Positions 52,127-58,734 of a stretch of 58,734 nucleotides of DNA are shown in pieces (position 1 is the stretch's first letter; each line of letters starts with the position of its first letter). Made by a program: the position numbers and the translations under genes. The notes under the pieces were generated by a model, which was not told the DNA's origin, searched no databases, and saw nothing but the letters and a program-made list of their open reading frames with translations. Origin of the DNA: Gemmatimonadaceae bacterium (lineage in GTDB: Bacteria > Gemmatimonadota > Gemmatimonadetes > Gemmatimonadales > Gemmatimonadaceae); NCBI GenBank assembly GCA_013697785.1, contig JACCWE010000059.1:1-58734 (forward strand). The letters are read 5' to 3'.

Positions 52127-55038
52127 AACCGGCACGCGTTCCCATCGCGCTCCGCGCGTACACAGTTCGGACGGAGGCCGAAGAGGCCACGCCCAGTGTA
52201 CCGAGTCCCTCAGAGAGGAATCGAGGCCGTTGGCAACCCACATGGCCCAAATACGTCCTTGTCTTCGACACAGAAACGACGCCTGAGCAATCGCAGCGAT
52301 TGATGTTCGGGAGCTATCGCGTTGGGAGGTGGAACTCAACCGGAACTCTGGAGCTGATCCAAGAAGGACTGTTTCACGCCGACGATCTTGGAGAATGGTA
52401 TCCCGAGGGGCTCGCCGTCCTACGGGAGTACGCAGCTCGCGAATCCATTCCGCTCAGGTCGCGTCGCAAGTTTATGGACACGACGTTCTACCAGGTCGCA
52501 GCTCAGATGCGAGCTCTGGTCGTGGGATTCAATCTTCCGTTCGACCTCTCGCGTCTGGCCGTTGACGCGGGTGAGGCACGGGGTTGGTACTACGGAGGAT
52601 TCTCATTCACCCTCTGGGACTACCGGGACAAATCCACCGAGAAATACCGGCCGAATCTGTATCGGCCAAGCCTCCGTATCAAGCATGCACACAACAAGGC
52701 GGCCTTTATCGGATTCGCGAATCCGATGCGATCGGACGACAAAACAACCAAGATCGGTCACGGAAATTTTCTCGATCTTCGGACTATTGCCTACGCGCTG
52801 AGCGCCGAAGGGCACAGCCTCGCATCGGCCTGCGTGGCGTTCGGTGTCAGGCATGGAAAACTCGAGATGGAAGAACACGGACGCATTACGTGTGAATACA
52901 TCGACTACAATCGCCGCGATGTACTTGCCTCTCAGGAGTTATTGGAACGTGTGAGAGTCGAGTTTGATAAACTCAGCCTGCCTCTGCGACCCACCAAAGC
53001 ATTTTCGCCGGCCTCCATTGCGAAAGCGACACTTCGCGCTATGGGAATCAAGCCACCGATAACCAAAGCACCATCGTTTACGCCCAGTCAGATGGGCGAC
53101 GCGATGACCGCATTCTACGGAGGTCGAGCCGAGTGTCGGGTGCGACGAACCCCGGTATCTGTCGTGACGGTCGATTTTCGGTCGATGTATCCGACGGTCG
53201 ACTGCCTCATGGGGGTGTCGCGTCTCTTGAGTGCCGAGACGATCCGCTGGGAGGACTACGCGGAGCAGTTTCGCCTGCTGCTGCAACGCGCGTCGATGGA
53301 CGCGGCCTTCACGCGTGAACTCTGGCCGCAGCTCATGGGATTCGTAGAGATCGAGCCAGACGATGATATACTCCCGGTACGTGCGAAGTATTCCGAGACG
53401 AGCGACGGACTCAACATCGGCGTCAACCATCTGACTTCGTCGGTGCCATTTGTGTACGCGGCACCCGACGTGTACGCGTCGGCATTGCTTACGGGGAAAC
53501 CCGCACGGGTGAGACGCGCGTGGCGAATGGTTGGCGAAGGGCAACAAGCGGGGATGAAGCCCATCAACCTGGGCGGAACGATTGAGATAGATCCGTACAC
53601 GGATGATCTCTTTCGCTTGCTGATTGAAGAGCGCGTTCGCGTCAAGACCTCCGCCGAGCTGCCACGGGAGGAGATCGCCAGGGTCGAACTGCTACTCAAG
53701 ATCATAGCGAATAGCGGTGGCTACGGCATCTTCGCCGAGTTGAACCGAGAGGATCTCCCGAGCGACAAGAGTGCGAGCATCACTGTCTTTTCAAACGGTG
53801 GGTCGTTCGAGCAAATGACCGAAGCGCCGGAGGACGCGGGCGAATTTTGCTTCGCGCCGATCGCAGCTATGATCGCGGCAGCTGCGCGACTCATGCTTGC
53901 AATCTTGGAACGTTGCGTCACCGACCTCGGTGGCACATACGCGTTCTGTGACACGGACTCGATGGCCATCGTTGCAAGCGAGACGGGAGGTCTCCTCGCA
54001 TGCGAGGGTGGGCCACTCAGGACGAGCGATGGCGCTCCTGCAATCCAAGCGCTGTCCTGGCGCGAGGTCCAAGCTATCCAATCCCGCTTCGATGCACTCA
54101 GTCCGTACGACCTCGCTGTCATTCCGTCGATCTTGAACGTTGAGAAGGTGAACTTCGCGAAAGGGGGCGGACAGCGAGAGATCATGGCATACGTCGTCTC
54201 CGCCAAACGCTACGTCCTTTATCACTTCGATGATGACGGCTCGCTCGTTCTCGACAAGTGTTCGAAACACGGACTTGGCCATCTCCTAAGTCCACTGCCG
54301 ACAGACAGCACGGAGAGATGGCCCGAAGTGCTCTGGCGCCTGATTCTTTGCGAGGCCTTGGGAATTCCACACGAGGCGCCGGAGTGGCTGAAGCTCCCCG
54401 CCATCACGAGAGTCTCCGTCAGATCACCCTCGTACTTCCGTGGATTCCTACGACGGCACGCTGACATGCCATACGCCGAGCGCATCAAACCATTTGGTTT
54501 TTTGATAGCGTGCCAAGTCGCACGCTTTGGCCATCCAGAGGGTGCGAATCCTAAAGCCTTTCATTTGCTATCGCCGTACTCGGTTACTCCGTCTGACTGG
54601 GCTTCGCAGCTCTGGACGGATACCTATTCGGGCAACGAGTACGCTGTCACCACTGCGCTCAGCTATCAGCCAGGAGTCGTGCGCGTTCGCTCGATTGCGG
54701 ACATCAAAGCGGAATTTCTTGCGCACGGCGAGGTAAAAAGCGCTACGGCTGATGGTGAACCGGCGGGCGCGAGTTCACGAGGACTGCTGCAACGCCGACA
54801 CGTGACGCCGTCGGAAATCCGGCTCATTGGAAAGGAGTCGAACAGCTTCGAGTTGGTTGAGGCTGGACTGATCGGTGATTGGCGCGAGATCCTGAGCAGC
54901 TACACAGACAACGAGAACCGACCTTCGGAGGAGCAACTGATGACGGAACCTGCAGTGGTGATCGCGCGAAGGTGGAATGTCAGCGTGCGGACGGTGCGCG
55001 CGTGGAGACGGCGTGTGCGCGAATCGCGCTACCAATAG
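52123..55038 (+). CDS. polB: Family-B DNA polymerase with proofreading exonuclease and C-terminal HTH
   Basis: 971 residues from the ATG at 52123 (GGGAGG upstream, ATGA overlap with HNH). Exonuclease motifs FDTET (D49, E51), FNLPFD (N137, D141) and YNRRD (Y262, D266) are intact. Polymerase motif A VDFRSMYPT (D351), motif B KIIANSGGYG (K526, N530, Y534; one residue longer than the usual KxxxNSxYG), motif C FCDTDS (D610, D612), and KRY in SAKRYVLY. The C-terminal 30 residues form an HTH (VVIARRWNVSVRTVRAWRRR). Expected to replicate the element, as in self-synthesising transposons. Not a chromosomal Pol II: context, size and tail differ. Confidence 0.88.
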   Translation: MKPARVPIALRAYTVRTEAEEATPSVPSPSERNRGRWQPTWPKYVLVFDTETTPEQSQRLMFGSYRVGRWNSTGTLELIQEGLFHADDLGEWYPEGLAVLREYAARESIPLRSRRKFMDTTFYQVAAQMRALVVGFNLPFDLSRLAVDAGEARGWYYGGFSFTLWDYRDKSTEKYRPNLYRPSLRIKHAHNKAAFIGFANPMRSDDKTTKIGHGNFLDLRTIAYALSAEGHSLASACVAFGVRHGKLEMEEHGRITCEYIDYNRRDVLASQELLERVRVEFDKLSLPLRPTKAFSPASIAKATLRAMGIKPPITKAPSFTPSQMGDAMTAFYGGRAECRVRRTPVSVVTVDFRSMYPTVDCLMGVSRLLSAETIRWEDYAEQFRLLLQRASMDAAFTRELWPQLMGFVEIEPDDDILPVRAKYSETSDGLNIGVNHLTSSVPFVYAAPDVYASALLTGKPARVRRAWRMVGEGQQAGMKPINLGGTIEIDPYTDDLFRLLIEERVRVKTSAELPREEIARVELLLKIIANSGGYGIFAELNREDLPSDKSASITVFSNGGSFEQMTEAPEDAGEFCFAPIAAMIAAAARLMLAILERCVTDLGGTYAFCDTDSMAIVASETGGLLACEGGPLRTSDGAPAIQALSWREVQAIQSRFDALSPYDLAVIPSILNVEKVNFAKGGGQREIMAYVVSAKRYVLYHFDDDGSLVLDKCSKHGLGHLLSPLPTDSTERWPEVLWRLILCEALGIPHEAPEWLKLPAITRVSVRSPSYFRGFLRRHADMPYAERIKPFGFLIACQVARFGHPEGANPKAFHLLSPYSVTPSDWASQLWTDTYSGNEYAVTTALSYQPGVVRVRSIADIKAEFLAHGEVKSATADGEPAGASSRGLLQRRHVTPSEIRLIGKESNSFELVEAGLIGDWREILSSYTDNENRPSEEQLMTEPAVVIARRWNVSVRTVRAWRRRVRESRYQ

Positions 55039-55107
55039 TCAGTACGGTAATCTTCGAACTGCTCGCACCGCTCGACTTGCAGTTGTTTTGTAAGACTACG
55101 ATAACGC

Positions 55108-55126
55108 GGGCGGCGATGCGCCGCCC
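55108..55126. terminator. GC-rich hairpin downstream of the polymerase gene
   Basis: GGGCGGCG, loop ATG, CGCCGCCC: a perfect 8-bp stem 70 bp past the PolB stop. No T-run follows on the plus strand. It may end the rightward transcript or be part of the element's end. The interval 55039-55233 otherwise holds no gene. Confidence 0.45.
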
Positions 55127-55228
55127 ACTAAGACTCCGACGAGATGCGGATCGAGTTCACTTCGATATGTGCCTTCAGGCGGCAACAATGAGGCGACTAC
55201 CGCCCCGTTCCGCACGAAGGGCACCGAG

Positions 55229-55235
55229 TAGCGTT
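55229..55235 (-). other. attC left-core-like sequence after the DUF3800 gene
   Basis: Reading on the minus strand, GGCTAAC overlaps the DUF3800 stop codon exactly as at 42698. A stem GTGCC(C)TTC/GAAGGCAC with GGCGG/CCGCC inside follows, but no convincing right core within about 100 bp, so only a partial site is supported. Confidence 0.35.
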
Positions 55236-55956
55236 AGCCCACGGAAAGCCAACTATCGTTCGTCGGCCAATTCTTGTATTTAGTCGGGAAAAGTAGACGC
55301 CTCTTCCCTCGTGCGTGGGCGGATATTTCTCGGCGAAAATAAGTCGTGCAATCGCCAGCAACCATGGCGAGTGTGTACACAAAAATATCCGCGAGTTGAA
55401 GTAGGCGACTATGATCAGAGCGCGTGTGATGAATAGTGTCCACAATTCGGTTAATTGCACGGCCGAATATGAAATCAGTACCACGTGCCTTGTATTCGCT
55501 TAAGCTTGCGACGTTCGTACCTGCGATTTCTTTGTCATCGTCTGCGATTAACAGCGCGAGCGATTGTTCATGTTTCATGTAGTCTTGTACTTTCTCGATC
55601 AAGAACATGAACGCGATGTTCTCATGCTTTGCCGCAACCATCTTAGATGGATCAAGGCGTATCACTATCCGACCGAGGCCTTCTGTCTCATCTATCGCGT
55701 CAAGTAACTCCTTGTAGAGCGCGATACGCTCTGCGATAGCACGACCCTTGTACGCTCCCTTTCCATGAACGATCTCGTTCCCGTGAAACTCGTTCTTGGG
55801 ATTGAGAACTGAAGTCCCAAAGTACTTCGTTGCAATTGTGGACAGGGTTTCATCGATGGACTGCACCGAGCGCTCCGGAAATGCGAGCGCGCACAGCCAG
55901 TGAAAAGGCTGCGTGGGTGGTGCATGCTTGACTTCGTCTATGTAGACGAGATGCAC
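55234..55956 (-). CDS. DUF3800-domain protein
   Basis: 240 residues from a GTG at 55956. It opens with LVYIDEV (the YxDE signature of DUF3800, an RNase H-like fold), then GRIVIRLDPSKM, LALLIADDDKEIA with further acids that would complete a metal site, and RLLQLADIFVYTLA. DUF3800 proteins are widespread on mobile elements and in defence islands and may be nucleases. It stands alone between the polymerase and the DinB-like gene, with 200 bp of non-coding sequence upstream (55957-56156), and has low GC. Confidence 0.78.
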   Translation of the reverse strand: MHLVYIDEVKHAPPTQPFHWLCALAFPERSVQSIDETLSTIATKYFGTSVLNPKNEFHGNEIVHGKGAYKGRAIAERIALYKELLDAIDETEGLGRIVIRLDPSKMVAAKHENIAFMFLIEKVQDYMKHEQSLALLIADDDKEIAGTNVASLSEYKARGTDFIFGRAINRIVDTIHHTRSDHSRLLQLADIFVYTLAMVAGDCTTYFRREISAHARGKRRLLFPTKYKNWPTNDSWLSVG

Positions 55957-56156
55957 GTCTCAAAGCATTTGGCAGTACATAGCTACTTTTGCCCAATTGC
56001 GCTTCGTTCTCTGTGAAGCCCGGCCCGGTACTTCACGCTCCGTTTGACGAACAACGCAAGACTGATTGATCAAAGGTAGATATTTCCGGTGAGGTACGGG
56101 GTACTGCTGTGATGTTAGCCGGTAGTATCGCAGTTGCGTACCCGAACTCCTGGAAC

Positions 56157-56738
56157 TCAATGATCTGGTCGTCGCAGAGCAGAGGGCGGTACCAACCCCA
56201 TGAACCGCATGTAACTCGCGACCTGACTGTAGTGCTCAGCGAGATCTGTCGTGAAGAATAGGAGCGCGCGCACGCGTGTAACTGAGTCGCTTGACGAACT
56301 ACCCAGCGCGACCGTCTCCGTGAGCTGGGCGTCGTTCACCTGTGCGAATGCTCGGGCGCAGAACTGCAGCGACGCGCGGAGTCGGGCTACGAGCGTGTCC
56401 TTCGGCCAAGCAGACTTGATCGTGTCGGATATTGAATCCTTGGGTCCGATTGGTGCGCGCAGCCCACCGATGCCGGCGCACAGCGCGTAGTTAGCGTGCT
56501 CGAGGTGCTGGGCGATGTATCCGACGGTCTGCTGGACTGGTGTAGGCCGAAAGTCGTATTTGCGAGCTGGGATCGAATCGAAGGCCGCGAGCAATAGTCC
56601 TCCGTAGTGTCCGCCGAAATCCCGAAAAGACCCGAGGACCGTGGTGTTCGGCGGCGGAGAGGGCACTCCTTGCTGGGCGGCTAGCGTGATCGGCACGATC
56701 ACGATTGTGATGCCAAGTTTCCAGAATCGCTTCATCAT
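56157..56738 (-). CDS. Secreted DinB-superfamily protein
   Basis: 193 residues: a signal peptide (GITIVIVPITLAAQ) and a four-helix DinB/YfiT-type bundle with putative metal-ligand histidines in GYIAQHLEHANYALC and DLAEHYSQVASYMR. Members include bacillithiol and mycothiol transferases (not the polymerase DinB); activity here unknown. Cassette-like: a single gene followed on the minus strand by GGCTAAC (near 56112-56118). A second Met directly after the first could be the start. Confidence 0.75.
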   Translation of the reverse strand: MMKRFWKLGITIVIVPITLAAQQGVPSPPPNTTVLGSFRDFGGHYGGLLLAAFDSIPARKYDFRPTPVQQTVGYIAQHLEHANYALCAGIGGLRAPIGPKDSISDTIKSAWPKDTLVARLRASLQFCARAFAQVNDAQLTETVALGSSSSDSVTRVRALLFFTTDLAEHYSQVASYMRFMGLVPPSALRRPDH

Positions 56739-56800
56739 CTCAGAGGTAGGGTGGCCGACGCGGCTCCGTAAACTGCATCGGGTTGTTAGGTCACAGGCGT

Positions 56801-57370
56801 CTATTTGCGCACCACAACAAAACTGGTATCGGCAGCCAATCCGAGTCGATGCAGTTTGACGCTATCTTGCAGTACTCTCACAAAGTCCAGATATACTCGA
56901 TCATCAATGTCGAGAAGCATTCTCGCCGCAACGCCGGTCTGTCTATCCAAAAATCGCAACTGTGCGCCGCCCTCAGCATCAGCGTCCAAGTTGATGCGCT
57001 CTATGTTGCACGGAGTGCTCGTGCATCGCGGCGCATCCAATCCGAGCCCCATGTTGCCGTGAGCGTCGAGACCCACTCCAAACCGCTCCCGTCCGAGAGA
57101 GTCGCGTATAACCATTCCCGTCGCAGGTGAAACTCGATCGAAATTATCAAGAACGGGTGCGCCCAAGATCACTCTGGCGCGCCCACTCGCGTCCTCGATG
57201 ATGAGTTGCCGAGTTCGCACTACGCTGGACGCCTTCGACGGAAACGAAAATGCCAGTATTCCGAATACTAGAATCGCTCCTACCCATGCGGTGGCAAACA
57301 CATACACACGCTGAAGCCGCCGCTCGGGCTGGCCTATGCGATCGGTGAGTGAGACGTCAAGAGCGACCAT
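56801..57370 (-). CDS. Membrane-anchored beta-rich protein, paralogue of 42822-43397
   Basis: 189 residues with the same plan as its paralogue: N-terminal ERRLQRVYVF, a membrane helix (about 26-46), then an extracytoplasmic domain with RQLIIEDASGRARVILGAPV and GLGLDAPRCTSTPC. Only scattered substitutions distinguish the two after residue 50. Followed on the minus strand by ACCTAAC, a perfect attC left core, but the rest of the site is not clear. Encoded in the opposite orientation to its copy. Confidence 0.72.
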   Translation of the reverse strand: MVALDVSLTDRIGQPERRLQRVYVFATAWVGAILVFGILAFSFPSKASSVVRTRQLIIEDASGRARVILGAPVLDNFDRVSPATGMVIRDSLGRERFGVGLDAHGNMGLGLDAPRCTSTPCNIERINLDADAEGGAQLRFLDRQTGVAARMLLDIDDRVYLDFVRVLQDSVKLHRLGLAADTSFVVVRK

Positions 57371-57392
57371 TGGTACCTCGCGAGGATGCTAT

Positions 57393-57493
57393 TGTGAACG
57401 GACGCCAGATTTCAGCTGCGAAGGCGCACACGTGATCTATGCCGCCGGTCCGGGGCGGTGCGCGCCTTCCTCGGCTGCAGCGATCCGTTGGGC
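57393..57493 (-). other. attC: attC-like site between hydrolase and paralogue genes
   Basis: On the minus strand: left core GCCCAAC (57487-57493; matches RYYYAAC), stem GAAGGCG(C)GCAC paired with GTGCGCCTTC, then GCAGCTGAA as in the 42698-42795 site, and a degenerate right core GTTCACA (57393-57399). It lies between the hydrolase stop and the paralogue leader, the same relative place as the left-arm attC. Confidence 0.5.
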
Positions 57494-57502
57494 AACAGCG
57501 CA

Positions 57503-58525
57503 TCAGCGGTCGGTCGCGCGCCGCAGGAATGCATCGACGGCCGGGAGCACGAACTCCGGTCGTTCGGCATGGGCGAAATGCCCGCCGGCGGCGACCCGCA
57601 AGCGGGTGACCCGCGACAGCACCGCCGCCCATTCGTCAACCGCCGCCGTGGGGGTCGGGTCACGCAGACCCTCCACGAGCAGGACCGGTCCGGTGATCGC
57701 GGCCGCACTGGAACGGAGGTCCCCGCCGGCTAGAGACGCGACGGCCGCCGGCACGGTGTACGCTTGCACCGCACGGTACGCCTCGGCGGACATAGCGCAC
57801 GGATTACCCCGCACGCGGGCGCGCACCGAGTCTGCGCCACCCCACAAATGCATCAGGATCTGCATGCGCGCATGACAGCTCGCCAGTGGCGCAGCTTGCC
57901 AGCGTGCCGGGGCGCTCGCCGTGGCGAACGCCTTGAGTTCCTGCGGTGTGGCACGCGCAACGAGGGCTTCGTTGAACTGCGCAAAGTACGGCACCAACCG
58001 CGGAACAATCGGCTCAAGGAGGACGACCGCCCCGACACCTCTCGGATGCGCCGCCGCGTAGCGAACGACGAGCCCCGCTCCCCACGAGTGGCCGATCAGC
58101 GCAGGGCGCGCGAGCCGGAAGTGCGCAATCACCGCACCGAGATCGGCGACGTGCTCGGCAACGGTGAGGCGCGTCGAGTCCGTCAAAAGAGTCGAGCGAC
58201 CCGTCCCGCGCTGGTCGTAGAAGATCAGGACCCGGTCGCGCGCGAGTGGCGCAAGGTCGGCCGCGAGGCTTTCCAGGCCGAATCCTGGGCCACCGTGCAC
58301 CACAACCGCGGTGTCCGGCCCCTCACCGACCGCGCGATAGAACAACTCGACGCCGCGGCCAGCGGGCACGAACCCTTCATGCACGGCGACGGCGCGGTCC
58401 TCGGACGTGCGAGGCACGGCACTGCCATGAGGTGTGCAGGCAACGTTGAGACTCGCCCCTGACAAGCCGACGAACATCAACGTGCCACACAGACGTCGAC
58501 GATGGATCCGGACACGATCGCTCAT
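57503..58525 (-). CDS. Exported alpha/beta hydrolase (prolyl iminopeptidase-like, S33)
   Basis: 340 residues from the ATG at 58525. Lipobox-like LNVAC (Cys30) suggests a lipoprotein. Hydrolase signatures: HGGPG (77-81, oxyanion, typical of proline iminopeptidases), DQRGTGRS (104-111), nucleophile elbow GHSWG (S147), VEGLRDPT (acid) and GGHFAH (His). GC is higher than in neighbouring cassettes, suggesting a separate origin. First gene of the right arm, pointing inward from the 50-bp repeat. Confidence 0.82.
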   Translation of the reverse strand: MSDRVRIHRRRLCGTLMFVGLSGASLNVACTPHGSAVPRTSEDRAVAVHEGFVPAGRGVELFYRAVGEGPDTAVVVHGGPGFGLESLAADLAPLARDRVLIFYDQRGTGRSTLLTDSTRLTVAEHVADLGAVIAHFRLARPALIGHSWGAGLVVRYAAAHPRGVGAVVLLEPIVPRLVPYFAQFNEALVARATPQELKAFATASAPARWQAAPLASCHARMQILMHLWGGADSVRARVRGNPCAMSAEAYRAVQAYTVPAAVASLAGGDLRSSAAAITGPVLLVEGLRDPTPTAAVDEWAAVLSRVTRLRVAAGGHFAHAERPEFVLPAVDAFLRRATDR

Positions 58526-58560
58526 GTGGTACAGTAATCCGTCTTTGACTGCCAACTTCC

Positions 58561-58610
58561 CATTCGCCTACACACGATACTAACTCCCAGTTCGTTAGCG
58601 CTGCAATATC
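58561..58610 (-). repeat. 50-bp inverted repeat, right copy
   Basis: Reverse complement begins GATATTGCAGCGC and contains GAGTTAGTATCGTGTG; 42/50 identical to 42187-42236. Its outer end is abutted exactly by the IS3-type terminus at 58611, so the original repeat may have been longer. Confidence 0.75.
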
Positions 58611-58734
58611 TGAACCGCCCCGGGTTTCTCGGAGACTCAGTTAGTTGAGTGTCCCAGCAGTTGCTGGTGCTGTTTCGAGTTGAGCAAACTGCGCCTCATA
58701 TGCTACTGGGGGAAGATAGCCGAGCGGTTCGAGC
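58611..58734 (-). mobile_element. IS3-family insertion sequence, one end (continues past the window)
   Basis: Starts with TGAACCGCCCCGGGTTTCTC, the terminal inverted repeat type of many IS3-family elements, followed by GGAGACTC and the 3' end of the transposase gene. The other end, and so the target duplication, lies outside the window. Confidence 0.8.
58641..58734 (-). CDS. IS3-family transposase (OrfB), C-terminal fragment
   Basis: The last 30 codons are visible: LEPLGYLPPVAYEAQFAQL and a short tail before TAA (58641-58643). The LGYLPPVAYEAQ stretch is the conserved end of the IS3 rve-type integrase domain (the usual form is LGYLSPAEYE). The gene runs on beyond the right edge; DDE residues are not in view. 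Confidence 0.75.
   Translation of the reverse strand, partial: LEPLGYLPPVAYEAQFAQLETAPATAGTLN

Noticed and set aside
55039-55233. Terminal inverted repeat matching 47931-48286
   Set aside because: Only a 7-base shared word (GCAGTTG, same orientation) was seen; not enough to call element ends by eye.
56739-56800. Complete attC site after the right-arm paralogue
   Set aside because: ACCTAAC is a good left core, but no right core or matching stem occurs before the DinB-like start codon.
42187-58610. Complete integron
   Set aside because: attC-like sites are visible but no tyrosine recombinase (IntI) gene or attI was found.

Overview
This is a high-GC bacterial window. Paired serine/threonine kinases with TPR or propeller sensor regions, DUF4097 proteins, a PadR plus MacB/FtsX-type 'ADOP' permease pair, an imuA-imuB mutasome and a VPS10-type exo-repeat protein together suggest Gemmatimonadota (Acidobacteriota is the main alternative). 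This is an inference; no rRNA or tRNA gene is visible.

Positions 1-41930 look like ordinary chromosome with very high GC and compact operons. On the minus strand, 1-3866 carries a radical SAM protein, a PEP-mutase/isocitrate-lyase-like enzyme, imuA and imuB (cut by the window edge). Next come a two-component system, an amino-acid permease, a Ser/Thr kinase with TPRs, a GT-C-like membrane protein, and an ECF sigma factor/anti-sigma pair leading three tandem DUF4097 genes (17611-21698). These are followed by a giant beta-propeller protein, a second Ser/Thr kinase, an M1-type peptidase, a cupin-DoxX-EamA operon opposite a MocR regulator, a beta-lactamase-fold hydrolase, and a DNA adenine methylase/SNF2 helicase pair (37372-41930).

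From 41931 to the right edge the composition drops and the content becomes accessory. At its centre (48251-55126) is a compact two-armed module: a Cas1 homologue with a C-terminal zinc ribbon and HTH, plus a MerR-like protein, on the minus strand; divergently, two small HTH proteins, an HNH nuclease and a family-B DNA polymerase on the plus strand. There is no CRISPR array, no cas2 and no effector gene. Cas1, PolB, HNH and HTH proteins together are the hallmark of casposons, self-synthesising transposons that use Cas1 as integrase, so this is a casposon-like element in an unusual host.

Around it are short single-gene units with integron attC-like sites and no integrase gene (a CALIN-like arrangement), including two near-identical membrane-anchored paralogues in opposite orientation. 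A 50-bp sequence recurs as an inverted repeat (42/50 identical, no gaps) at 42187-42236 and 58561-58610, bounding 16.4 kb. The right copy is abutted exactly by the end of an IS3-family insertion sequence (58611 to the edge). The left and right arms have the same layout: repeat, one gene, attC-like site, paralogue.
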